DNA from: Gemmatimonadota bacterium
GTDB taxonomy: Bacteria; Gemmatimonadota; Gemmatimonadetes; Longimicrobiales; Gaopeijiaceae
Assembly (NCBI GenBank): GCA_016209995.1
Contig: JACQVC010000522.1
Span: forward strand, 1-12,722
DNA: 12,722 nucleotides
Reading direction: 5' to 3'
Positions 7,562 through 12,722 of this stretch are shown here, piece after piece. Below the pieces are notes generated by a model, which had not been told where the DNA came from, made no database searches, and worked only from the letters and a program-made list of their open reading frames with translations. Positions within the stretch are counted from its first letter, which is position 1, and each line of letters opens with the position of its first letter. Made by a program: the position numbers and the translations under genes.

Positions 7562-8077
7562 ATGGTGCGCGGGGTTCGGCATCTCATGGTTCTCGTGGCA
7601 CTGGTGTGGAGTGTTACGACGCCTGCCCACGCGCAGGTTCCTGCCCAGACGCCGGCCGCGATCGACCCGTTCGCGGACCCGCGCGTCAAGGAGATCGAGT
7701 CCCACCTGCGCTGTAGCTGCGGCTGTAACCTGGACATCTGGACGTGCCAGCGTCAGATGTACTGCGAGATCAGCCCCGCCATGTCCGCCCGCGTCCGCCA
7801 GCGGCTGGCCGAAGGCACCTTGCCCGAAGTCGTGCTCGCCGAATTCGTGGCCGAGCGGGGGGAGACCGTGTTGATGGCTCCTCCGAAGGAGGGGTTCAAC
7901 TGGGCGGGCTACCTCCTGCCGTTCGTGGCCATCGCCGCGGCTGTCATCGTGGTGGCGGGTCTGATCCGCCGCCGGTCGAGGATGGCACCCGCGAGTGAAG
8001 GCAGTGCGGTCGACGTCAGCGCGGAACAGCTTGCCCGCCTCGAGGCCGAGCTGGCGAGGCTCGACGAGGATCGCTGA
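7562..8077 (+). CDS. ccmH: CcmH-like protein with CxCxC motif
   Basis: CcmH proteins are membrane-anchored periplasmic thiol oxidoreductases that work with CcmF and reduce or hold apocytochrome cysteines. The ATG at 7562, two bases after the ccmF stop, gives 171 residues with a signal peptide (about 1-24, AHA-Q cut). The CcmH domain follows, then one helix (about 114-135) and a short charged Glu/Leu-rich tail that may form a coiled coil. The domain has the usual context DPRVKEIESHLRC and LPEVVLAEFVAERGE. The active site reads LRCSCGCNLDIWTC, with Cys51, Cys53, Cys55, Cys62 and Cys68, instead of the classical LRCxxC. It is clearly the CcmH fold (PF03918-like) but of a Cys-rich subtype. The redox pair cannot be assigned from sequence. 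The stop overlaps the next start (TGATG). Confidence 0.88.
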   Translation: MVRGVRHLMVLVALVWSVTTPAHAQVPAQTPAAIDPFADPRVKEIESHLRCSCGCNLDIWTCQRQMYCEISPAMSARVRQRLAEGTLPEVVLAEFVAERGETVLMAPPKEGFNWAGYLLPFVAIAAAVIVVAGLIRRRSRMAPASEGSAVDVSAEQLARLEAELARLDEDR

Positions 8078-8580
8078 TGGGATTGCTGGCCGCGGCGGTC
8101 GCCCTCACGGTGATCTCCGTCGCATTCCTCCTGTACCCCATCCTCGAGGGTCGGACCGCCCCACTCAGCGATGACGAAGACGACCTGTCGGAACAGGAGC
8201 TGAGGAAGCGCACGGCGCTGCTCGCTCTGCGGGACGCGGAGTACGATCACCTGAGCGGCAAGCTGGACGAGAAGGACTACCTGGCGTTACGCAGTCAGCT
8301 GGCGGCGGAGGCGCTCGACCTGATGGGGCCCGAGGAGGGTGAGGCGGTGGGCGCGCGTCCGGCATTGGAGTCCGACGCCATCGAGCGTGAAGTTACGAGC
8401 GTGCGCGCCGCGCTGCGGGCGGGGGTTGTCTGCGGCCGGTGTGCGTGCGCCAACGAGCCCGGTAGTCGCTTCTGCATGGGGTGCGGGATGAAGCTGGCAG
8501 CGCGGCGCTGCGGCGAATGCGGGCAGGAGCTCGGGGCCGCGAGCCAGTTCTGTTCGGCGTGCGGAGCGAAGGTTTCATGA
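8077..8580 (+). CDS. CcmI-like one-helix protein with double zinc ribbon
   Basis: This 167-residue protein occupies the ccmI slot of the operon. It has one N-terminal helix (about 3-22), an acidic stretch DDEDDLSE (32-39), and a helical segment RTALLALRDAEYDHLSGKL followed by DEKDYLALRSQL (about 45-75). That segment resembles the first cytoplasmic loop of CcmI/CycH (leucine-rich helix, then GKLxxxDYxxLR). The TPR apocytochrome-chaperone part of CcmI and the second helix are missing. Instead the C-terminus has two zinc ribbons: Cys119/122 with Cys133/136, and Cys145/148 with Cys159/162, a DZR-like arrangement. By analogy with CcmI the soluble part should face the cytoplasm, next to CcmA, which also suits zinc ribbons. 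Its role is unknown. The relation to CcmI is inference from pattern and position. It overlaps ccmH by one base and ccmA by four (ATGA). Confidence 0.75.
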   Translation: MGLLAAAVALTVISVAFLLYPILEGRTAPLSDDEDDLSEQELRKRTALLALRDAEYDHLSGKLDEKDYLALRSQLAAEALDLMGPEEGEAVGARPALESDAIEREVTSVRAALRAGVVCGRCACANEPGSRFCMGCGMKLAARRCGECGQELGAASQFCSACGAKVS

Positions 8581-9341
8581 CATTGGTCGACGTGCCGGTC
8601 GCTCCCGCCGTCCCCACGGTAACGCCCGCACCGGCTCTTGACGCGCGCGAGCTGGTAAAGGACTTCGGTCCGCTGCGCGCGGTCGCCGGGATCAGCTTCG
8701 CCATGCGGCCGGGCGAGCTGCTGGCGGTGTTCGGCCCGAACGGCGCGGGCAAGACGACGCTCTTGCGCATGCTGGCGGGCGCGCTCAAGCCGACGTCGGG
8801 TGAGGTATTCCTGGGTAGCGAGAGGCTGGAGCCGGGCGCGGCGGAGTGGCGGCGGTCCATTGGCGTGCTCTCGCATCAGACGTTCTTGAACCCGCAGCTC
8901 ACGGCCGCGGAGAACCTGCGCTTCTACGGGCAGCTCTTCGGGCTGAGGGATCTGGCGACGCGAATCCCCGAGCGGCTGGAACGGGTCGGTCTGCTGGACC
9001 GGGCAGAGATGCGGGTACGGCACCTGTCGCGGGGAATGCAGCAGCGGCTCTCGCTGGCGCGCACGCTCCTGCACGACCCGCAGGTCATCTTGCTGGACGA
9101 GCCGTACGCGGGGCTGGACCCTCACGCGGCCGCGCTGCTCAACCGGGCGCTGGCGGCGCTGCGCGACGGCGAGCGCACGATCTTGCTCATCACGCACAAC
9201 CTGGCGGAAGGGTTCGACGTGGCCGATCGGCTGGCGATCCAGGTGAACGGCCGTTTCGTGTTTCAGGGCTCACGCGCCGGCCTGGAGGGCGGCGAGTTTC
9301 CGCGGTTCTATGCGCGCGTTGTGGAAGGAGCCTCGCGGTGA
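8577..9341 (+). CDS. ccmA: Haem exporter ABC ATPase CcmA
   Basis: CcmA is the ATPase of the CcmABCD complex, whose ATP hydrolysis releases haem-loaded CcmE from CcmC. The ATG at 8577 overlaps the previous stop as ATGA and gives 254 residues. ABC motifs in order are Walker A GPNGAGKTT (53-61), Q-loop Gln101 (LSHQTFLNPQLT), signature LSRGMQQR (150-157), Walker B VILLDEPYAGLDP (170-182) with catalytic Glu175, and H-loop His207 (LLITHNL). The signature is LSRGM instead of LSGGQ, which is common in CcmA and other exporter-type ATPases. A Pro/Val/Ala-rich leader of about 20 residues before the domain is longer than in E. coli CcmA. Assignment rests on the fold plus its place between the CcmI-like gene and ccmB. 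Confidence 0.94.
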   Translation: MTLVDVPVAPAVPTVTPAPALDARELVKDFGPLRAVAGISFAMRPGELLAVFGPNGAGKTTLLRMLAGALKPTSGEVFLGSERLEPGAAEWRRSIGVLSHQTFLNPQLTAAENLRFYGQLFGLRDLATRIPERLERVGLLDRAEMRVRHLSRGMQQRLSLARTLLHDPQVILLDEPYAGLDPHAAALLNRALAALRDGERTILLITHNLAEGFDVADRLAIQVNGRFVFQGSRAGLEGGEFPRFYARVVEGASR

Positions 9342-10015
9342 CGGCGTACCTCAACCAGGTTCGCATCATCGTCTGGAGAGACCTGACCGTCGAGCTGCGC
9401 TCGCGCGAGCGGATCGCAGCCATGGGCGGCTTCGCCGTTCTCGTGGCGGTGCTGATCTACTACGCCATCGATCTGACCATCGTGCGGCCGCGCGACGTGG
9501 CGGCTGGGCTCATCTGGATGACGATCCTGTTCAGTGGGATGTTGGGGTTCGGGCGCGCGTTCGCCATGGATCTGGAGCAGGATCAGCTGCAGGGCATTCT
9601 GCTGTCGCCGATCTCACGGGGCGCTTTCTACCTGGGGAAGACGATCGCGAACTTCGCGCTGCTGACCGCGGTCGAGGCGCTGGTGTTCACGGTGTTCGGC
9701 GGCTTCTTCAACCTCTCGTACGGGGGTACGGCCTGGCTCATCGTGGCGGTGGTCGTCGCGACGGCGGGTGTGGCCGGTCTGGGGACGCTGCTGGGAGCGA
9801 TCGCGGTGCACACGCGTCCGAGCGACTCGATCCTGCCGCTGCTGGCGTTTCCCCTGCTCATCCCGCTAGTTATTCACGCAGTGATGGCCACGGGCCGTCT
9901 CATGGCGGGACGCCCGCCGGCTGAGGTGGGTGGAAATCTGCGCATGCTCGCGGCCTTCGCGATCCTGTTCCTGGCCGCGGGCACGGTTCTATTCCGCTAC
10001 GTGGTGGAGGAATAA
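9338..10015 (+). CDS. ccmB: Haem exporter permease CcmB
   Basis: CcmB is the membrane subunit paired with CcmA in the CcmABCD complex. The GTG at 9338 overlaps the ccmA stop (GTGA) and gives 225 residues, close to the usual 220. The N-terminus has the amphipathic segment WRDLTVELRSRERI (13-26) that leads into the first helix. Six hydrophobic segments are visible, at about 27-46, 54-74, 102-122, 131-157, 163-185 and 201-221. The family loop DLEQDQLQGILLSPISRGAFYLGK lies at 78-101 and probably contacts CcmA. Longer upstream extensions of this frame overlap ccmA and are not coding. The stop is followed after two bases by the ccmC start. Confidence 0.94.
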   Translation: MTAYLNQVRIIVWRDLTVELRSRERIAAMGGFAVLVAVLIYYAIDLTIVRPRDVAAGLIWMTILFSGMLGFGRAFAMDLEQDQLQGILLSPISRGAFYLGKTIANFALLTAVEALVFTVFGGFFNLSYGGTAWLIVAVVVATAGVAGLGTLLGAIAVHTRPSDSILPLLAFPLLIPLVIHAVMATGRLMAGRPPAEVGGNLRMLAAFAILFLAAGTVLFRYVVEE

Positions 10016-10017
10016 CC

Positions 10018-10734
10018 GTGCAACTCACGGGTCTGCGACGGACGGGAGTTCTTCTGGCCATCCCGGGCATCGCGCTGGTGCTCCTGCTGCACTGGCAGGT
10101 CTTCTTCTGGGTACCCACGGAGGTGACGATGGGGGTCATCCAGAGGATCTACTACGTGCACGTCCCTTCGGCCTGGGTCGCGTTCATGGCGTTCGGAATC
10201 GTGGCGGCGTGCAGTGCCGCGTATCTCTGGCTGGGTGACGAACGCCTGGACATGGCGGCGGTCTCGGCGGCCGAAGGCGGGGTGCTCTTCACGACGATCG
10301 TGCTGCTGACCGGCCCGCTCTGGGCACGAACCGCGTGGGGCACGTGGTGGACCTGGGAGCCGCGACTCACCTCCACGCTGCTGCTCTGGTTCATCTACGT
10401 CGGGTACCTGCTGCTGCGCGGCGCGACGGACTCTCCCCAGCGAGGCAAACGCTTCGCGGCCGTGCTCGGGATCCTGGGCATCCTCGACATTCCGCTCATC
10501 CACTTGAGCGTTACCTGGTTTCGTTCGCTGCACCCGCAGGCCGTGGTGATGAGGCCGGAGGGACCACAGGCTGACCCGTCCATGGTAATCACGCTGCTCA
10601 CCGGGTTGGCTGCGTTCACGCTGCTTTTCTTCGCGATCATGACATATCGTTACGCGCTCGAGCGTCTCACGGTTGAACGGTCGACCGCGTTCGCGGGCAC
10701 GCCGGCGCCCAGCGTGGCGGGAGGTGGGGCATGA
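10018..10734 (+). CDS. ccmC: Haem-handling membrane protein CcmC
   Basis: CcmC binds haem at its outer face and attaches it to CcmE. The 238-residue protein starts at a GTG two bases after ccmB and shows six membrane segments. The WWD domain WGTWWTWEPRLTS is at 107-119. The two haem-ligand histidines are His48 (IYYVHVPSAW) and His172 (WFRSLHPQ), corresponding to His60 and His184 of E. coli with a constant offset of 12. The segment between TMs 3 and 4 is highly typical (GPLWARTAWGTWWTWE). The C-terminal 15-20 residues are Ala/Gly/Pro-rich and unconserved. Since CcmE here carries Cys at the attachment site, the CcmC-CcmE interface could show matching changes, but none is obvious by eye. The stop overlaps the next ATG (ATGA). 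Confidence 0.95.
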   Translation: MQLTGLRRTGVLLAIPGIALVLLLHWQVFFWVPTEVTMGVIQRIYYVHVPSAWVAFMAFGIVAACSAAYLWLGDERLDMAAVSAAEGGVLFTTIVLLTGPLWARTAWGTWWTWEPRLTSTLLLWFIYVGYLLLRGATDSPQRGKRFAAVLGILGILDIPLIHLSVTWFRSLHPQAVVMRPEGPQADPSMVITLLTGLAAFTLLFFAIMTYRYALERLTVERSTAFAGTPAPSVAGGGA

Positions 10735-10979
10735 GGAAGAAGGGTCTCAGCTTCAGTCTGGCGATTGCGTTCGTGCTGGTGGCGACGTCCCTGCTCATGG
10801 CGCAGGGAGCCGGTGACATCTCGCAGCTCGCACGGCAGAATCTGCGCCCGTACTGGCATGTGTTCATCGCGTACATCCTCGTCTGGTTGATTCTCTTCGG
10901 ATGGGTCGTGTCCATTGCGCGGCGTCTCGGACGGATTGAACGCGGCCTCCAGGGGTCCGGTCCGCCTTCCGGCCGTTGA
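10731..10979 (+). CDS. ccmD: CcmD-family small membrane protein with signal-like N-terminus
   Basis: CcmD is a small helix protein that helps release holo-CcmE from CcmABC. The 82-residue product begins with a basic n-region and hydrophobic stretch (about 6-23) ending LLMAQG, which looks like a cleavable signal peptide or a first helix. A second helix is at about 43-63. The family pattern YWHVFIAYILVW followed by ARRLGRIE (63-70) matches the alternative CcmD family (TIGR04391-like), where an aromatic/AY helix is followed by basic residues. Classical CcmD has only one helix and no leader. It is the last gene of the operon, overlapping ccmC by four bases. Confidence 0.85.
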   Translation: MRKKGLSFSLAIAFVLVATSLLMAQGAGDISQLARQNLRPYWHVFIAYILVWLILFGWVVSIARRLGRIERGLQGSGPPSGR

Positions 10980-11055
10980 GGCGTTAGGGGTGGGTATTTC
11001 TGGATCATCTCAGAATTCTGATGTGTACCGAAATGTCCCAGTGAGGCGCTAGGGG
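10977..11055 (+). repeat. Near-perfect 14-base direct repeat flanking the ccmD end
   Basis: TGAGGCGTTAGGGG (10977-10990, including the ccmD stop) recurs as TGAGGCGCTAGGGG (11042-11055) with one mismatch. The stretch GGTCCGCYTTC also occurs near both copies (10959 and 11064). This could be a local duplication or two protein-binding sites. The palindrome TCAGAATTCTGA (11010-11021) lies between them. Confidence 0.4.
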
Positions 11056-11139
11056 GCGTTTTCGGTCCGCTTTCGCGACGAGGCGAATGGCCCAGCGGCA
11101 AGCCAGGGAACTGATTATCCGAGGGGCGTCCTGGCCTTG

Positions 11140-11166
11140 TCATGCCGTCTGGAGGCGATGGCATGA
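11140..11166 (+). terminator. Ten-base-pair hairpin after the ccm operon
   Basis: TCATGCCGTC (11140-11149) pairs with GATGGCATGA (11157-11166), with one G-T pair, around a seven-base loop. There is no run of T after it (TTCTGGCTT), so it is not a classical intrinsic terminator. It may be a terminator in a GC-rich host, an RNA stabiliser, or a leader element of the following gene. It is 160 bases past the ccmD stop. Confidence 0.4.
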
Positions 11167-11177
11167 TTCTGGCTTAC

Positions 11178-11195
11178 TGTAGCGAGCGAGCTACA
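11178..11195 (+). other. Second small hairpin
   Basis: TGTAGC (11178-11183) pairs with GCTACA (11190-11195) across a six-base loop GAGCGA, eleven bases after the first hairpin. With a bulged T, two more pairs (AC/GT) can form. The rest of the 293-base gap (10980-11272) shows no supported gene. Its right end carries the ribosome site of the next gene. Confidence 0.35.
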
Positions 11196-11272
11196 TGTCT
11201 CGGGTCAATTCGTTACTATCGTTGAGGTTGTTCGTTCCCGCATCGAGACTCGGATTTCAGGGAGGGAGGCAC

Positions 11273-12722
11273 ATGATCAGGATACAGATTCGTGTTGAGC
11301 GCTGGGTGCGCACCGCCGGTGTACTGGGCGCGATCGTGCTGTTGGCGGCCGGTACGCTCGCAGCGCAGACCACCTCACCGAGCTCCCTTCGCTACGGTTC
11401 CGGTTACTTCGACATCCCGACGGCCGGTGTACTCCCCCATATGGGAATCGCCGGAACCTATTCGGGCTTCGGCGTGAGCCTGGACCGTCGGATCGAGACG
11501 GATCCGGCCACGGGGCGCTCGATCCGGTACGGCGGCGAGTTCAGGAAGTGGATGTCCGATGCGTCGGTCGGCATCGGGCTGTTCGACCGCGTGGAGCTGG
11601 GCGTCTCGTTGCAGAGCTTCTCCGACTCGAACAACGGTGGGACGATGGCGGGCGGATTCGGACAAGTGGCCATCCTTCAACCGGAGCGGATGGGCATTGG
11701 CCTGGCTGCCGGGGGTCGCTTCGTGACGAGCCCGACCTACGATGCGGTCGACCCGAATGCAGATTTCCAGCCGCCTCGACTCGGATTCCCCGACTCGCGC
11801 GTGCGGGCGGAATACCAGGGGCCGGTCGATGATGTGAACACGACGTTCAGCCCGTATGCGGTCACGACGGCTTACCTGCCCGGGCTCGACGTAGGTATTC
11901 TCCCCCGCTACGACGTTACGGTGACGTTGGGGTACGGGCTCGGCCAGTTTCGCGACACGAATGATCTGACCTGGTATTCGTTCGTGGGCGCCAAGGGGTG
12001 GTTCGGCGGCGGCGGCGTGCACGTGGGCGTCGGGCAGGACAAGGTGCTCCACCTGCTGGGCGAGTGGAATGGTTTCGACGTGAATGCCGGCGCGCAGCTC
12101 GACTACGGCGGTGTCCGGGTCGGTGCGTACGTTCTCGGAGCCAACTATCTGGAGAACGTCACCGAGTATCGCAGTATGAAGTTCGGCGTGCTCGGCTCCG
12201 TAGCGTTCTGTCCCGCGGCCGGCGCGCTCTGCAAGCCTCGCCTGCTGGAGCGCGCGAGGCCGGACACGGTGGTCGTGACGGTACAGGGTCCGCCGGCGCG
12301 GCCGGATACGGTGCTCGTCACTCGTGAGGTGGCGCCGCCACTGCCCACGGGCTCACCCGCGAACATCTGCCTCGCGACGGGCGAGGAGGTACAGATCCTG
12401 ATCACTGCGCAGAGTGACACGCTCGTGGGGCCGCAGCGCGTATCGACTCGGTCCTTGCGTCCGGGGGTGGTGTTCGCGGGAACCTATGGCGCGGGCCGCG
12501 AGTGGTTCACGCAGGATCAGGCCGTCAGGTTCGAGAACCGGAACTACAACAAATTCGGCCAGGAAGCGATCCTGCGCTGTGCAGAGATCACGCGCGTCGG
12601 CGAGCATCAGGGTGTGCCGCTGTTCGCGCCCCGAGACGCGCAAAGGCCGTTCCAGACGCTCTACGTACCCGCGCGACCGGGCATCTGGCAGCCGTATCAG
12701 TTCGGGGTGGGGAGGACGAGGG
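11273..12722 (+). CDS. Exported outer-membrane barrel protein with C-terminal domain (partial)
   Basis: From the ATG at 11273, preceded by AGGGAGGGAGG, the frame stays open to the window end (483 codons). Residues 1-31 form a signal peptide (Arg-rich n-region, hydrophobic core, LAA-QT cut). Residues about 40-312 show alternating aromatic/Gly strands typical of an outer-membrane beta-barrel. They begin with YFDIPTAGVLPHMG, similar to the opening of YjbH-like and other uncharacterised barrels. A linker follows with two copies of ARPDTVxVT (328-336 and 342-350). After that comes a globular part (from about 364) containing VSTRSLRPGVVFAGTYGAG, QAVRFENRNYNKFGQE and FQTLYVPARPGIWQPYQF. Cysteines occur at 313/320 and 366/436 and may form disulfides. 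The ligand and function are unknown. The C-terminal part looks like a conserved module of this lineage. Confidence 0.8.
   Translation, partial: MIRIQIRVERWVRTAGVLGAIVLLAAGTLAAQTTSPSSLRYGSGYFDIPTAGVLPHMGIAGTYSGFGVSLDRRIETDPATGRSIRYGGEFRKWMSDASVGIGLFDRVELGVSLQSFSDSNNGGTMAGGFGQVAILQPERMGIGLAAGGRFVTSPTYDAVDPNADFQPPRLGFPDSRVRAEYQGPVDDVNTTFSPYAVTTAYLPGLDVGILPRYDVTVTLGYGLGQFRDTNDLTWYSFVGAKGWFGGGGVHVGVGQDKVLHLLGEWNGFDVNAGAQLDYGGVRVGAYVLGANYLENVTEYRSMKFGVLGSVAFCPAAGALCKPRLLERARPDTVVVTVQGPPARPDTVLVTREVAPPLPTGSPANICLATGEEVQILITAQSDTLVGPQRVSTRSLRPGVVFAGTYGAGREWFTQDQAVRFENRNYNKFGQEAILRCAEITRVGEHQGVPLFAPRDAQRPFQTLYVPARPGIWQPYQFGVGRTR

Noticed and set aside
8481..8576. Upstream extension of ccmA
   Set aside because: It overlaps the zinc ribbon coding region in another frame. 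The ATG at 8577 in an ATGA overlap is the better start.
11072..11087. Small inverted repeat TTCGC/GCGAA as a terminator
   Set aside because: It has only five pairs with a six-base loop and no T-run, which is expected by chance in GC-rich sequence.
1..12722. CRISPR array, tRNA or rRNA genes, insertion sequences, phage genes
   Set aside because: No regularly spaced repeats, no cloverleaf-like or rRNA-like segments and no transposase or integrase motifs were seen on either strand.

Overview
This is a GC-rich (roughly two-thirds G+C) bacterial chromosomal window with tightly packed genes, frequent GTG/TTG starts and 1-4 base stop/start overlaps. The Ccm (System I) cytochrome c maturation operon, the exported proteins and a predicted outer-membrane beta-barrel point to a diderm bacterium. 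The gene set and protein style (LVIVD-type and YncE-like surface beta-propellers, an uncharacterised four-helix membrane protein, a CcmD-family protein with a signal peptide, a barrel with a PDTVxVT linker) resemble Gemmatimonadota. That placement is inference from remembered families; the window holds no rRNA or other marker gene.

Layout. Positions 1-837 (minus strand) are the N-terminal 279 residues of an exported beta-propeller protein that runs off the left edge. Immediately divergent from it, 863-1274 (plus) is the C-terminal remnant of an LVIVD-repeat protein, truncated at its 5' side and broken by a one-base frameshift at about 1031. A conserved uncharacterised membrane protein follows (1330-1899). 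Next come three closely packed metabolic genes: mtnA (methylthioribose-1-phosphate isomerase), glpK (glycerol kinase, overlapping mtnA by 14 bases) and a TIGR00725/LOG-like nucleotide-binding protein.

From 5095 to 10979 there is a single compact operon for covalent haem attachment to c-type cytochromes: ccmE, ccmF, ccmH, a CcmI-like zinc-ribbon protein, ccmA, ccmB, ccmC, ccmD. CcmA/B (ABC transporter), CcmC and CcmD load haem onto the chaperone CcmE. CcmF with CcmH ligates it to apocytochrome. The operon is non-canonical in four ways. CcmE has Cys at the haem-binding position (CxxxY instead of HxxxY). CcmH has a CxCxC motif plus two further Cys instead of LRCxxC. The CcmI position holds a short one-helix protein ending in two zinc ribbons. 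No ccmG thioredoxin gene is present. This coordinated variation of the haem and thiol chemistry is the most interesting signal here.

After ccmD there are 293 bases without a gene, containing a near-perfect 14-base direct repeat, a 12-base palindrome and two consecutive hairpins. The window ends inside a gene for a large exported protein (11273 to the edge) with a predicted outer-membrane barrel, a short duplicated linker and a conserved-looking C-terminal domain.
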